Part shown: in pieces, positions 1-10,325 of the stretch
Layout of the letters: the number at the start of each line of letters is the position of its first letter
How positions within the stretch are numbered: position 1 is the first letter of the stretch
Origin: Enterobacterales bacterium CwR94
Lineage (GTDB): Bacteria > Pseudomonadota > Gammaproteobacteria > Enterobacterales > Enterobacteriaceae
NCBI GenBank assembly: GCA_002837195.1
Contig: KZ478063.1
Span: 314,584 to 378,583 of the forward strand
DNA: 64,000 nt
Direction of reading: 5' to 3'
The notes under the pieces: generated by a model
Told to the model about the DNA's origin: nothing
Database searches by the model: none
Seen by the model: the letters and a program-made list of their open reading frames with translations, nothing else
Translations under genes and position numbers: made by a program

Positions 1-90
1 TTTACAGCAAAAAGGGCGATATGGGCTGACTTCTCCCCACACAATGGCTTTCTCACAGGTTGGGCAATTGACCATCATCACTTCACTCAT
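1..90 (-). CDS. yacG: DNA gyrase inhibitor YacG, 3' end cut by window edge
   Basis: Only the first 30 codons are present; the gene runs off the left edge. The visible part begins [20 protein letters not shown] and continues to a PYRPFCCK segment. It shows the first C-x2-C pair and the start of the second cysteine cluster of the small YacG zinc-binding proteins, which are known to bind and inhibit gyrase. It is the last gene of the coaE-zapD-yacG run; its ATG lies 10 bp after the zapD stop. Assignment rests on the start, the cysteines and the conserved order. Confidence 0.9.
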   Translation of the reverse strand, partial: MSEVMMVNCPTCEKAIVWGEVSPYRPFCCK

Positions 91-100
91 ACGTGTTCCC

Positions 101-844
101 TTAGCAGCAAGCCAGTTGAAAATCGAGACGGGCGGGGACTTCACCGCGTTCACTGTCGAGTGGCAGAAAACGGATGGCATAGCGTGATTTGTGCCCCGAT
201 ACCTGTGGATATAAGGCATCTTCGAGGGTCAGTTCCAGGCGCAGGAGATCATTGCCTTCCGCATTGTCCTGATAAAAACCGTTGATACTGGTTTGCGAGC
301 GAAATGTGCCTGATTGGCGAATCAGCTGCAAAATAGATTTCAGGGCGTCTTCAAGCGGTGAAAGGGTCTGCAGCCAACTGGCCACCTGCTGATCACGTGT
401 CTCCTGTGGCATATGCAGCCAGACATGCAGCGTAGGTAAATCGAAACTGCAGCATCCACCGGGAATACTTAACCGTTGACGCACCAGACCAATAAGGCGG
501 TCTTCTCGCAATTGCTGTCCGAGGCGAGGGGCACTCATCAACGTACTGGCCTGACGCTTCAGTGTGTCACGCAATGCGTTGACAACATCTTCATCTACGC
601 CCGGCACATCACGCCAGGCCAACAATTTTTGCTGCTGTTTTTCCAATTCTTTCAGCAAATCGGTACGCAATTCGCCACGTTCGAACACATCCAGTAACTC
701 ACCGAGATTGCGAAGAAACGACAACGCAGAGAGGTGATCGGTGATTGCCGGGCAGCCACGCAATTGGCCTAATAAAAATTCGATACGTAGCCAGGTACGG
801 ACTTTTTCATTAAGGGGATGCTCAAAGAGAACGGTGGTTGTCAT
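101..844 (-). CDS. zapD: Cell division protein ZapD (FtsZ-ring associated)
   Basis: A 247-residue cytoplasmic protein, the same length as E. coli ZapD (formerly YacF), which crosslinks FtsZ filaments at the division ring. The N-terminus [20 protein letters not shown] and the internal stretches [19 protein letters not shown] and [19 protein letters not shown] match the family closely; it ends LDFQLACC. The start overlaps the coaE 3' end by 23 bp, implying translational coupling, and yacG follows 10 bp later. No membrane segment is seen. Confidence 0.95.
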   Translation of the reverse strand: MTTTVLFEHPLNEKVRTWLRIEFLLGQLRGCPAITDHLSALSFLRNLGELLDVFERGELRTDLLKELEKQQQKLLAWRDVPGVDEDVVNALRDTLKRQASTLMSAPRLGQQLREDRLIGLVRQRLSIPGGCCSFDLPTLHVWLHMPQETRDQQVASWLQTLSPLEDALKSILQLIRQSGTFRSQTSINGFYQDNAEGNDLLRLELTLEDALYPQVSGHKSRYAIRFLPLDSERGEVPARLDFQLACC

Positions 845-1457
845 GCCTATTATCCTGTGTCACTGCTGCAAGCTGAGTGTACTTCCGTACCAGCTCGGCA
901 ACACGCGGCAGCACAGCATCGGCGCTGCCGCTATTATCAATAACATCGTCTGCCACAGCGAGTCGCGCTTCGCGCGTGGCCTGGGCAGCAAGAATGCGTT
1001 CTGTCTGTTCGCGGCTTATTCCGTCACGTTGCTGTGTGCGTAAAAGCTGCGTCTCCCGCTCAACATCCACGACCAAAACCCTATCCGCGCGGGATTGTAA
1101 CTGATTTTCAACCAGTAGCGGGACGACCCAGAGACACCAGGGCGCGTGGCTATCCGCAATTTGACGTTGCGTTTCCTGTTGAATCAATGGGTGAAGGAGC
1201 TGATTTATCCAACGCTTGTCATCGTCATGGGCGAAGATGTGCTGGCGGAGCGCTGCGCGATCCAGACGGCCGTCAGGCATAAGTATTTGCGGGCCAAATC
1301 GATGGCGGATGGCGTCCAGGGCCGGCTGGCCGGGTTCAACGACCAGGCGGGCAATGACATCGGCATCAACGACAGGAACGCCGTGTGCAGCGAAGGCACT
1401 GGCAACGTGGCTTTTTCCACTGCCAATCCCCCCTGTCAATGCAACCGTATAGACCAT
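822..1457 (-). CDS. coaE: Dephospho-CoA kinase CoaE
   Basis: A 211-residue cytoplasmic kinase that phosphorylates the 3'-OH of dephospho-CoA, the last step of CoA synthesis. The N-terminal P-loop reads [10 protein letters not shown], followed by [14 protein letters not shown] (the conserved DAD and substrate region), [19 protein letters not shown] and [19 protein letters not shown], all diagnostic of CoaE. The ATG at 1457 sits directly before the P-loop strand, as in the family. The C-terminal tail is a few residues longer than in E. coli and runs into zapD. The gene is divergent from guaC. Confidence 0.96.
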   Translation of the reverse strand: MVYTVALTGGIGSGKSHVASAFAAHGVPVVDADVIARLVVEPGQPALDAIRHRFGPQILMPDGRLDRAALRQHIFAHDDDKRWINQLLHPLIQQETQRQIADSHAPWCLWVVPLLVENQLQSRADRVLVVDVERETQLLRTQQRDGISREQTERILAAQATREARLAVADDVIDNSGSADAVLPRVAELVRKYTQLAAVTQDNRHDNHRSL

Positions 1458-1675
1458 GGCAAATGCATCCTGGAGCTAAGGGCACGGAGGTCACTGGTTG
1501 ATATCAAAAAATGCGCGCCAGATCACATCACGTGTTATGAGGTAAATTTATGGGATTGTAGCGCAAATAGCGGCATTTTCGCAGTCTTGTCGTTGCGATT
1601 TTAGCGCGTATGATGAGGTTACTGGAGCTGGCAGCAGCCCGCCTATTTTTGTACTGCCCAACCAGGAAAACCGTT
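1458..1675. promoter_or_regulatory. Divergent coaE-guaC promoter region
   Basis: This 218-bp spacer separates the leftward coaE-zapD-yacG genes from rightward guaC, so it must hold promoters for both. An open frame extends upstream of guaC to 1610, but the conserved protein begins at 1676. No operator was recognised with confidence. Confidence 0.4.
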
Positions 1676-2716
1676 ATGCGTATTGAAGAAGATCTCAAAC
1701 TTGGCTTTAAAGATGTCCTGATCCGCCCTAAGCGTTCCACGTTAAAAAGCCGCTCTGATGTTGAACTGGAACGTCACTTCACTTTTAAACATTCAGGTCT
1801 GGAATGGACCGGTGTGCCTGTTATCGCCGCCAACATGGATACCGTGGGAACCTTTCGGATGGCCGAAGCATTGGCGACGTTTGGCGTCCTGACTGCGGTG
1901 CATAAACACTATTCTGTTGCCGACTGGCAGGCGTTTATTACCCGAGTCCCTCACTCGGTGCTGTCACATGTGATGGTTTCTACGGGAACGTCCGCCGCTG
2001 ACTTCACGAAGTTAACCGACATTATTGCGCTATCACCCGATCTGCACTTTATCTGCATTGATGTGGCCAACGGCTACTCTGAGCATTTTGTTGAATTCTT
2101 ACAACGCGCACGTGCAGCATTCCCAACCAAAACGATTTGTGCCGGCAATGTCGTCACCGGTGAGATGGTTGAAGAGCTGATTTTATCCGGTGCGGATATT
2201 GTTAAAGTGGGCATCGGGCCGGGCTCTGTGTGTACGACACGCGTCAAAACCGGCGTTGGCTATCCGCAGTTGTCCGCCGTCATTGAGTGCGCCGATGCTG
2301 CGCACGGATTGGGTGGGCAGATTGTGAGTGACGGGGGCTGCTCGGTGCCGGGCGACATCGCCAAAGCCTTTGGTGGCGGTGCCGATTTTGTCATGCTGGG
2401 CGGTATGCTCGCGGCCCATGAAGAGTGTGAAGGCAAAGTGGTTGAAGAGAACGGTGAGGCCTTTATGCTGTTTTATGGTATGAGCTCAGAATCTGCAATG
2501 AAGCGTCATGTCGGTGGCGTCGCAGAATACCGTGCTGCTGAAGGCAAGACGGTCAAATTACCGCTGCGTGGGCCGGTTGCGCCTACCATGCTGGATATTC
2601 TGGGTGGCCTGCGCTCAGCCTGTACCTATGTTGGCGCTGAACGTTTGAAAGAGCTTACCAAGCGCACTACCTTTATCCGCGTTGCTGAGCAAGAAAACCG
2701 CGTTTATACCCGCTAA
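1676..2716 (+). CDS. guaC: GMP reductase GuaC
   Basis: A 346-residue enzyme that reductively deaminates GMP to IMP with NADPH, returning guanine nucleotides to the purine branch point. It has the IMPDH/GMPR TIM-barrel layout: [20 protein letters not shown] at the start, [12 protein letters not shown], the catalytic cysteine loop [20 protein letters not shown], and [14 protein letters not shown]. There is no CBS-domain insertion, which separates it from GuaB. The ATG at 1676 was preferred to the upstream in-frame start at 1610 because the family begins with MRIEEDL. Confidence 0.97.
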   Translation: MRIEEDLKLGFKDVLIRPKRSTLKSRSDVELERHFTFKHSGLEWTGVPVIAANMDTVGTFRMAEALATFGVLTAVHKHYSVADWQAFITRVPHSVLSHVMVSTGTSAADFTKLTDIIALSPDLHFICIDVANGYSEHFVEFLQRARAAFPTKTICAGNVVTGEMVEELILSGADIVKVGIGPGSVCTTRVKTGVGYPQLSAVIECADAAHGLGGQIVSDGGCSVPGDIAKAFGGGADFVMLGGMLAAHEECEGKVVEENGEAFMLFYGMSSESAMKRHVGGVAEYRAAEGKTVKLPLRGPVAPTMLDILGGLRSACTYVGAERLKELTKRTTFIRVAEQENRVYTR

Positions 2717-2725
2717 TGCGCCCGT

Positions 2726-2756
2726 ATGTCAGGTTAATGTTTCGTTAGCCTGACAT
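2726..2756. terminator. Hairpin between convergent guaC and hofC
   Basis: ATGTCAGG (2726-2733) pairs with CCTGACAT (2749-2756) around a T-rich loop. It lies just after the guaC stop and covers the hofC stop codon, so it probably serves both convergent units. No long T-run follows, so termination strength is uncertain. Confidence 0.5.
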
Positions 2757-3947
2757 CGCTTCACCTAAGCCAAACAGAGGCAAATACATCGCGATAACCA
2801 ATGCGCCGACCAGTCCACCGGTGACCAGCATCAGCAAGGGTTCCAATGTGGCTGCCAGATTATCCGCTCGCTCATGTGTGCCCTGCTCATGCCATTCCGC
2901 CAGCCGCTTTAACAGCGTGTCTAAGGTGCCTGTCTCTTCTCCTGTGCGTATCAGTTGCAGGCAGAGTGAAGTAAACAAACCACTTTGCGCCATACAATGA
3001 TGCAAAGGTTCGCCGCCGGAAAGTAACGGCCGCATTTCCGCGATGGCTTCCTGCCAAATTCTTGCTGTAAACACTTCCTCTGCCGATTGCAGACTCACGA
3101 GTAACGTTAAGCCTGCCGTCTGGGTTAAAGAGAGTGTGTTATACAGCAGTGAAAGTTGGCTACCTTGCCACAGTGCGCCCAGCAAGGGAAAGCGCAGCAT
3201 TCCACGCTGTAACTGACGTTGGCTTTTCGCTGAGTGGCGAATGAAACGGCGAGCAGCCCATCCCACGGTGCAGAGGACGGCACCCAGAGTGAGGCCCTGT
3301 GCTTGTAGCCCTTCAGCCAGTGCGATCACTGCTGAAGTAAACCCTGGTAAGGGGGCGTCAAAACTTCGATAGATAGCCGTAAACTGTGGCAGTACAAATA
3401 GCAGCATCCCAAGACTGACCAGCACTGCAACCGCCAAAATAAACAGCGGATAGCGCAGTGCCTTCGCCACCTTTTTTTGTAGGGCGCGTTGGCGTTGCTG
3501 CTGATGCGCCAGCTTTTCACAACAGGTTGCCATTGAGCCCGTACGTTCTCCTACCGCCATCATTGCCGCAGACAAGGGAGAAAATACGTCAGGCCACTGG
3601 CGAAGCGTTTCCGAAAACGGCTCTCCACTTTGCAGGCGCTGGCGAATATCGAGCATCAGTGCTTGCCAGTGCGGTTGCACTTCGCCTTCGCCCAGTAAGC
3701 GAAACGCTTCTGCCAGCGATACTCCGGTGTTGAGCAGGGTACCGAGCTGTCTGAACAGGGATATCTTTGCATCTGGCTGCCAGTGACGCGCTGTGTAATG
3801 GCGGCCCGCTTTGATGCGCAACGGCACCTGTGCAAGTGCCGCCAGCGCTTGTGTCAGCGTCGCGCGGTCGCTGGCAAAAGTGTGCCCCGTGTTTAGCACA
3901 CCTTCGTCATCCATTGCCCACCAGTGCCAGAGTCTACGCGGCTTCAT
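2745..3947 (-). CDS. hofC: Type IV pilus/T2SS inner-membrane platform protein HofC
   Basis: A 400-residue PilC/GspF-family polytopic protein, the expected inner-membrane platform for assembling the PpdD pilin. Two GspF repeats are visible: about residues 60-190 (LFRQLGTLLNTGVSLAEAF) and about 265-390 (LLYNTLSLTQTAGLTLLVSL; RTGEETGTLDTLLKRLAEWH). Hydrophobic helices lie near LFILAVAVLVSLGMLLFVLP and at the C-terminus (LLMLVTGGLVGALVIAMYLP). Its start overlaps the hofB 3' end by 14 bp, so ppdD-hofB-hofC is a tight operon. Expression and function of this locus in enterobacteria is often cryptic. Confidence 0.92.
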   Translation of the reverse strand: MKPRRLWHWWAMDDEGVLNTGHTFASDRATLTQALAALAQVPLRIKAGRHYTARHWQPDAKISLFRQLGTLLNTGVSLAEAFRLLGEGEVQPHWQALMLDIRQRLQSGEPFSETLRQWPDVFSPLSAAMMAVGERTGSMATCCEKLAHQQQRQRALQKKVAKALRYPLFILAVAVLVSLGMLLFVLPQFTAIYRSFDAPLPGFTSAVIALAEGLQAQGLTLGAVLCTVGWAARRFIRHSAKSQRQLQRGMLRFPLLGALWQGSQLSLLYNTLSLTQTAGLTLLVSLQSAEEVFTARIWQEAIAEMRPLLSGGEPLHHCMAQSGLFTSLCLQLIRTGEETGTLDTLLKRLAEWHEQGTHERADNLAATLEPLLMLVTGGLVGALVIAMYLPLFGLGEAMSG

Positions 3948-5319
3948 CAGGCATACCGACCACTCGGCTTAGCTCTTCGAGTGTTGTCTCACCTCGGCTT
4001 ACCGCCTTTAATCCCTCCTGAAACAGGCTACTCATCCCCTGAGTGCCAGCAAGGGTGGCCAAACTCTCCGGCGACTGGCCCTCTGCAATCGCCGTTTGCA
4101 GTGCGTTGGTGACAGGCAGCATCTCAAAAATGGGGATTCGCCCAGAAAAGCCGGAATAGCACTCACTACATCCCACTGCGCGCCATGTAGGTAAAGTGCC
4201 TGGCCACAAAGCGTGCGGAAGATGGCTGACTGCAGATGCACTCTCGCGACAATGTGGGCACAGGCGGCGCAGCAAGCGTTGCGCGATGATGAGTTTTAAT
4301 GACGAAGCCAGAAGGTAGCCGGGGATCCCCATCTGCACCATTCGAAGCAGTGTCTCTGTGGTGGAGTTCGTGTGCAGCGTCGACATGACCAGATGCCCAG
4401 TTTGCGCCGCTTTCACGGCGATATCGGCGGTTTCAGCATCGCGAATTTCGCCGATCATAATGACATCGGGATCCTGGCGTAATAACGCGCGGAGCACGCG
4501 CTGAAAATCTAATCCGGTTTGCGTCTGTGTTTGTGTCTGATTGATGCCAACCACCGGCAATTCAACGGGATCTTCCACGCTGCAGACATTACGTTCGGGC
4601 GTATTCAGTGCGTTTAATCCTCCGTACAGCGTCGATGTCTTCCCACTGCCTGTCGGGCCAGTGACCAGAATCATCCCTTGCGGCAGGGCAAGGGCATTTT
4701 GAAAACAGGCAAGGGCGCGTCGCGACATGCCCAGACTGTGCAATGTGGTCTGTTCCGTATGGCTTTCGAGTAAGCGAATAACGGCTTTTTCACCTTGCAG
4801 TGTTGGTAGCGTGGAGAGACGAAAGGCGCACTGGCGACCGTTGATGTGCTGGCTGAATTGCCCATCCTGCGGCAAGCGCTTTTCAGCAATGTCCATGCTG
4901 GCAAGGATCTTCAGCCGTGCGATTAAAGGGGCGTGTTGATGTTTTTCCAGTGCCGGAATGGCGTGCAGTACGCCGTCGGTGCGTAATCTAATCTGTAGGC
5001 GTTCTGTCTGGGGTTCAATATGAATGTCTGAGGCGCGTTGTTGCAGTGCGGTAAGCAAGAGCTGCGCCAGCAAGCCGGTCGCCGTTGGCTCTTCCAGCGT
5101 GTCATTGGCGGCCTCATGATTTTTAGCATAGTTCGCCAGTTGACCGGCGCTGCATTGCACAATTTCCAGCGGGCGGTCCGTGACAAAACGCAGTGCCTGC
5201 GTCAGCGTGGCAATCGGTGTTTCATGCACCGCAATGCGTAACCGTTCGCCTGATGTGCCCACAATCACCGCCTGATGACGCTGACAAACTTGCTGAATCA
5301 GCGTGAGTTGATCACTCAT
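3934..5319 (-). CDS. hofB: Type IV pilus assembly ATPase HofB (PilB/GspE family)
   Basis: A 461-residue secretion ATPase that would power pilin polymerisation on the cytoplasmic face with HofC. Visible motifs are Walker A VTGPTGSGKTSTLYGGLNAL, the Asp box (DIHIEPQ), Walker B QDPDVIMIGEIRDAETADIA, the His box GHLVMSTLHTNST, and a zinc tetracysteine (LCPHC and VGCSEC) near residue 390. The N-terminal N1 domain is shorter than in PilB. The ATG overlaps the ppdD stop by 4 bp (ATGA). Confidence 0.94.
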   Translation of the reverse strand: MSDQLTLIQQVCQRHQAVIVGTSGERLRIAVHETPIATLTQALRFVTDRPLEIVQCSAGQLANYAKNHEAANDTLEEPTATGLLAQLLLTALQQRASDIHIEPQTERLQIRLRTDGVLHAIPALEKHQHAPLIARLKILASMDIAEKRLPQDGQFSQHINGRQCAFRLSTLPTLQGEKAVIRLLESHTEQTTLHSLGMSRRALACFQNALALPQGMILVTGPTGSGKTSTLYGGLNALNTPERNVCSVEDPVELPVVGINQTQTQTQTGLDFQRVLRALLRQDPDVIMIGEIRDAETADIAVKAAQTGHLVMSTLHTNSTTETLLRMVQMGIPGYLLASSLKLIIAQRLLRRLCPHCRESASAVSHLPHALWPGTLPTWRAVGCSECYSGFSGRIPIFEMLPVTNALQTAIAEGQSPESLATLAGTQGMSSLFQEGLKAVSRGETTLEELSRVVGMPDEAA

Positions 5320-5765
5320 GGTTTCACTCCTTGCGCTGAATTAAAGCGGAATACCGCTTCACAGGCCGCACGTAGTGAGGTGTTTTCTGCGTTGCACTGC
5401 TGCTGCCAACTGAGTAATCCGGCCTTGCTATCCCACTGCGCGGTCAGCACCACGCTGAGTCCCAGTAAACTCTCCTGTCCGGTACTGGTAATACTCCCGT
5501 TATTCACATTAATCGCCGAGACATAACGTGAGGTGTGAGATTCGGGGATCCCTTGCTGACCAGCACTGCATTCGTTAACACCACCGCGCTCAATGGCGCA
5601 CAACTCAACGGCCGTTTTGTAAGGCATGACCGTTTGTAGCATGTCGGTGAGTGCGGCTTTTTGCAGGTAATTTTGATAGGCCGGAAGGCCGATGGCGCTA
5701 AGAATAGCGATAATGGCGATCACCACCATTAACTCAATTAACGTAAATCCTTGTTGTGCTTGCAT
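5316..5765 (-). CDS. ppdD: Prepilin PpdD, major type IV pilin-like subunit
   Basis: A 149-residue prepilin with a short leader MQAQQG cleaved before FTLIELMVVIAIIAILSAIG, the canonical N-methyl-Phe and Glu5 hydrophobic helix of type IVa pilins. Three cysteines are spread over the globular region, allowing a C-terminal disulfide. It is first gene of ppdD-hofB-hofC. No prepilin peptidase is in the window, so processing would rely on an enzyme elsewhere. Confidence 0.94.
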   Translation of the reverse strand: MQAQQGFTLIELMVVIAIIAILSAIGLPAYQNYLQKAALTDMLQTVMPYKTAVELCAIERGGVNECSAGQQGIPESHTSRYVSAINVNNGSITSTGQESLLGLSVVLTAQWDSKAGLLSWQQQCNAENTSLRAACEAVFRFNSAQGVKP

Positions 5766-5949
5766 CGCTGGCGTCCTTTTTGATGTTGAGGACGTGCAGG
5801 ATAGACAGCGCTAACGTGCAGGGCGACGGGCAAAAGTCACAGTGTGAAGCGCGCACGCGCGCAATTTAAAGGTATACAGTGAAGTGAACAATATGCCGTG
5901 AAGAGCTTCGCAAAAAGCCTGCCGCTGAGCGCCGCAGGCCAGAGAGCAT

Positions 5950-6891
<942 letters not shown>

Positions 6892-7003
6892 TCATGGCAT
6901 TCCAGATGATGCCGATACGGGGCTTTTGCTCTGCAGGGTAAAGGCGGGGAGCTGAAACGTGTTACTCTGAACACAGTCAGGTCTGCGGACGGGAGTGGGA
7001 AGA

Positions 7004-7564
7004 ATGAAGTTGGAAGAGGGCTGGATTTCAGGTATCCGTCGGGTGCCTTCGCCGCATGTGAATGAACGTCCTGAAGGTGATGAACCGTGTTTATTGGTCA
7101 TTCACAATATCAGCCTGCCGCCGGGGGAATTTGGTGGCCCGTGGATTGACCACCTGTTCAGCGGTATGCTTGATCCTGAGCAGCATCCGTACTTCGCTAA
7201 AATAGGCCATCTGCGCGTTTCAGCGCATTGCCTTATCCGCCGTGACGGTGAAATTGTGCAGTATGTTCCTTTTCACTTACGGGCATGGCATGCCGGCGTT
7301 TCTTTCTGGCGCGATCGGGAAGCCTGTAATGATTTTTCCATTGGTATCGAGTTGGAAGGGACCGATGATGTGCCCTACACCGACGCGCAGTATCAGGCGC
7401 TGGAGAGCATCACGCAGTTGTTGATGGCACATTATCCGATAACACCTACAGAAATAACCGGGCACAGTGATATTGCACCGCAACGTAAGACCGATCCCGG
7501 ACCGGCATTCGATTGGCAGCGCTACCGGGATGCGCTGAACAACACGCAGGAAAGAGGGGAGTAA
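7004..7564 (+). CDS. ampD: 1,6-anhydro-N-acetylmuramoyl-L-alanine amidase AmpD
   Basis: A 186-residue cytoplasmic zinc amidase that cleaves anhydromuropeptides during peptidoglycan recycling and thereby limits AmpR-driven beta-lactamase induction. Zinc ligands are visible in LLVIHNISLPPGEFGGPWID (His), ITGHSDIAPQ (His) and RKTDPGPAFDWQRY (Asp). A GTG at 6995 is in frame, but ATG 7004 gives MKLEEGWISG, matching the family start, with GGAG at 6992 well spaced. ampE follows after 6 bp. Confidence 0.96.
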   Translation: MKLEEGWISGIRRVPSPHVNERPEGDEPCLLVIHNISLPPGEFGGPWIDHLFSGMLDPEQHPYFAKIGHLRVSAHCLIRRDGEIVQYVPFHLRAWHAGVSFWRDREACNDFSIGIELEGTDDVPYTDAQYQALESITQLLMAHYPITPTEITGHSDIAPQRKTDPGPAFDWQRYRDALNNTQERGE

Positions 7565-7570
7565 TCTGGC

Positions 7571-8425
7571 ATGACGCTGTTTAGTTTACTGTTAGTTTTA
7601 GGCTGGGAACGCTTGTTTAAAATGGGTGAACACTGGCAACTTGAGCATCGATTAGCGCCAATTTTTACCACACAAAAGCGCTTTTCTGTGTGGCGCACTC
7701 TGCTAATGGTTGTGGTGGCGATGGCGCTGGTGGCGCTGGCCGTTGATGCGTTGCAAGGCCTGTTTTTTGGTGCTTTGCAACTGCTGTTTTGGATTGTGAT
7801 TGGACTGTTATGTATCGGTGCCGGTTCAACGCGACTGCATTATCACGCTTATTTGAAAGCCGCCAGCAAAGGGGATGTACACGCCTGCGATGCGATGGCC
7901 AGTGAGTTAACCCTGATTCATGGTGTGCCGCCAGGTTGCAGCCAGCGTGAATACTTGAGCGAATTACAAAATGCGCTGCTGTGGATTAATTTCCGCTTCT
8001 ATCTGGCCCCGATGTTCTGGTTTGTGGTCGGCGGCGCCTGGGGGCCGGTTTTATTGGTGGGGTATGCTTTTTTACGCGCCTGGCAATCCTGGCTGGCTCG
8101 CCACCATTCGCCGCTTGAGCGTTCTCGTAGCGGTGTCGATATGCTCTTACATGTGCTGGATTGGATCCCGGTGCGTTTAGCGGGTGTGGCTTATGCGTTG
8201 TTGGGCCATGGAGAGCGTGCTTTGCCCGCCTGGTTTGCCTCTTTGGGGGATCGTCGGCGTTCGCAATATCACGTCCTGACGCAACTGGCACAGTTTGCAC
8301 TGGCTCGCGATCCACATACGGATGCCGTTGAAACGCCACGTATTGCGGTGACGCTGGCCAAGCGCGTGTCATTGGTGCTGGTGGTGGTGGTCGCCTTGCT
8401 GACCATTTACGGTACGCTGGTGTAG
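7571..8425 (+). CDS. ampE: Inner-membrane protein AmpE (regulator of beta-lactamase induction)
   Basis: A 284-residue integral membrane protein, co-transcribed with ampD. The start [20 protein letters not shown] matches E. coli AmpE. Transmembrane stretches are visible near residues 45-90 ([20 protein letters not shown] and the following [17 protein letters not shown]), near 145-165 and at the C-terminus ([19 protein letters not shown]). The family resembles CobD-like membrane proteins; the molecular role is not settled. Confidence 0.93.
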   Translation: MTLFSLLLVLGWERLFKMGEHWQLEHRLAPIFTTQKRFSVWRTLLMVVVAMALVALAVDALQGLFFGALQLLFWIVIGLLCIGAGSTRLHYHAYLKAASKGDVHACDAMASELTLIHGVPPGCSQREYLSELQNALLWINFRFYLAPMFWFVVGGAWGPVLLVGYAFLRAWQSWLARHHSPLERSRSGVDMLLHVLDWIPVRLAGVAYALLGHGERALPAWFASLGDRRRSQYHVLTQLAQFALARDPHTDAVETPRIAVTLAKRVSLVLVVVVALLTIYGTLV

Positions 8426-8433
8426 GAAGTAAA

Positions 8434-8453
8434 ACGCCCCCGAGAGGGGGCGT
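8434..8453. terminator. Bidirectional terminator between ampE and aroP
   Basis: ACGCCCCC-GAGA-GGGGGCGT is a perfect 8-bp GC-rich stem with a 4-base loop. It sits 9 bp after the ampE stop and just before the aroP stop, so it can end both convergent transcripts. An A-run precedes it (a T-run for leftward transcription). Confidence 0.8.
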
Positions 8454-8458
8454 GAGTA

Positions 8459-9817
8459 TCATGCGTTTTGTAGCTGATTTTTAATAAAATACCCGATACC
8501 CAGAATCACTAACCACACTGGGATCAACCAGACAGAGATGGCCATGCCCGGAGTGATGGCCATGATCACCAGAATACCCGCCAGGAATACCAGACACAGC
8601 CAGTTACCGAAGGGATAAAGCAGCGCTTTAAAGCGCGTCTGTACACCCTGCGCATCTTTCGCGCGGCGGAACTTCAGGTGCGCAAGGCTAATCATTGCCC
8701 AGTTGATGACCAGTGCTGATACCACCAGTGACATCAATAAACCAAAGGCTTCGCCAGGCATCAGATAGTTGATGAGAACACAAAGTGCGGTCGCCAGCGC
8801 TGAGACCAAAATAGTCAGCACAGGCACGCCACGGCTGTCAGTTTTCATCAATGCTTTTGGCGCATTGCCTTGTACCGCTAAACCAAACAGCATGCGGCTG
8901 TTGCAGTAAACACAACTGTTATATACCGATAGCGCAGCAGTCAGAATAACCACGTTGAGGGCGTTAGCGACCAGAGCATCGCCCAGTTCGTGGAAAATCA
9001 ACACGAAAGGACTGGTATCCGGTGTGACACGCGTCCACGGCATCAGAGACAGCAGCACGGCCAGTGAACCAATATAGAAAATCAGAATGCGGTAGATAAC
9101 CTGGTTGGTGGCTTTTGGGATGCTTTGCTCTGGGTTATCGGCTTCAGCGGCAGTAATACCTACCAGCTCCAATCCACCAAATGAAAACATAATAATCGCC
9201 ATCATCATGATGAGGCCGGTCATGCCGTGCGGCAGAAAACCACCCTGATCCCAAAGGTTGCTCACGCTGGCCTGTGGGCCGCCGTTGCCGCTAAACAGTA
9301 ACCAGCAGCCAAACAGGATCATACCGATGACCGCCACCACTTTAATGATGGCAAACCAAAACTCCATCTCACCAAACACTTTGACGTTGGTCAGGTTGAT
9401 GGCGTTAATCAGCACGAAGAAGGCGGCAGCGGAAACCCAGGTTGGGATTTCTGGCCACCAGAATTGGATATATTTTCCAACGGCGGTCAGTTCAGCCATG
9501 GCAACCAGAACATACAGTACCCAGTAGTTCCAACCTGAGGCGAAACCGGCAAAGTTGCCCCAATATTTATAGGCAAAGTGGCTAAAACTGCCTGCGACGG
9601 GCTCTTCTACGACCATTTCACCCAGTTGGCGCATGATCAGAAAAGCGATAAAACCGGCGATTGCGTATCCTAAAATAACCGCTGGCCCTGCTGATTTAAT
9701 AACTGATGCGCTGCCCAGAAACAGGCCAGTCCCCACTGCACCACCCAACGCAATGAGCTGAATATGGCGGTTTTTTAAACCCCGTTTCAGCGTATCGCCC
9801 TGAACTTGTCCATCCAT
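8459..9817 (-). CDS. aroP: Aromatic amino acid:H+ symporter AroP
   Basis: A 452-residue APC-superfamily permease with 12 predicted membrane helices, importing Phe, Tyr and Trp. The start KRGLKNRHIQLIALGGAVGT and the following GLFLGSASVIKSAGPAVILGY are the AroP/PheP signature; PVAGSFSHFAYKYWG and GLELVGITAAEADNPEQSIP follow. Two TyrR-like boxes precede it (9858-9898). The position between ampE and pdhR is conserved in E. coli, where this is AroP rather than PheP, which supports the name. Confidence 0.94.
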   Translation of the reverse strand: MDGQVQGDTLKRGLKNRHIQLIALGGAVGTGLFLGSASVIKSAGPAVILGYAIAGFIAFLIMRQLGEMVVEEPVAGSFSHFAYKYWGNFAGFASGWNYWVLYVLVAMAELTAVGKYIQFWWPEIPTWVSAAAFFVLINAINLTNVKVFGEMEFWFAIIKVVAVIGMILFGCWLLFSGNGGPQASVSNLWDQGGFLPHGMTGLIMMMAIIMFSFGGLELVGITAAEADNPEQSIPKATNQVIYRILIFYIGSLAVLLSLMPWTRVTPDTSPFVLIFHELGDALVANALNVVILTAALSVYNSCVYCNSRMLFGLAVQGNAPKALMKTDSRGVPVLTILVSALATALCVLINYLMPGEAFGLLMSLVVSALVINWAMISLAHLKFRRAKDAQGVQTRFKALLYPFGNWLCLVFLAGILVIMAITPGMAISVWLIPVWLVILGIGYFIKNQLQNA

Positions 9818-9857
9818 CGTGAACCCTCATTATTCTTACTCACGCACTGTGTCGCGT

Positions 9858-9898
9858 TGTAAAGTTATTATGACATTTAATGTATTGATTTTTTTACG
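9858..9898 (-). promoter_or_regulatory. Tandem TyrR boxes upstream of aroP
   Basis: Two 18-bp sites resemble the TyrR consensus TGTAAA-N6-TTTACA: TGTAAA-GTTATT-ATGACA at 9858-9875 and TGTATT-GATTTT-TTTACG at 9881-9898, with centres 23 bp apart. Neighbouring strong and weak boxes are the arrangement known at aroP and tyrP in E. coli. The remaining intergenic DNA to pdhR (about 9900-10277) shows no gene. Confidence 0.7.
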
Positions 9899-10277
9899 GT
9901 TGGAGCAGTTGAATATTCTGCCCTGAGCTATCGTCGCGAAAAGAATAGTGTTAGGCGTGCCCCATTGCACGTGGTTTCTGCTTAGTGCCAGCAGGATTGC
10001 GTGAAAAACCATCGTTTGCTCACATTTCCTGACATCGTCTTTTTGGCACAAAAGCTGCCATCTGACGAAGAGTATTCCCTTATGGTTGTCAGAAACGGAG
10101 TCAGTAACTGCTTGGCGCGTTTCAAAAAAAGCGCTGCTTTAACATTTTATGCGATGAAAAGAGAGGCGGGATTTCGTTGATTTGATGGGAAGTTAGCGCA
10201 TTTTGTCGCCTGTTTTTCGGCAGGTTGCCATATAGACACAAGGTGAATACTTTGTTACTTTACCGTCTCTTTTTTGC

Positions 10278-10294
10278 AATTGGTATTACCAATT
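10278..10294 (+). promoter_or_regulatory. PdhR operator in the pdhR promoter
   Basis: AATTGGTATTACCAATT is a perfect 17-bp palindrome containing the PdhR consensus ATTGGTnnnACCAAT. It lies 32 bp upstream of the pdhR ATG, as expected for autorepression relieved by pyruvate. Confidence 0.93.
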
Positions 10295-10325
10295 TACTCA
10301 ACGCTGGTAGCAAGAAAATAGGATG

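Noticed and set aside
1610-1675. 22-codon N-terminal extension of GuaC
   Set aside because: The family protein starts MRIEEDL at 1676; the upstream residues are unlike any conserved sequence.
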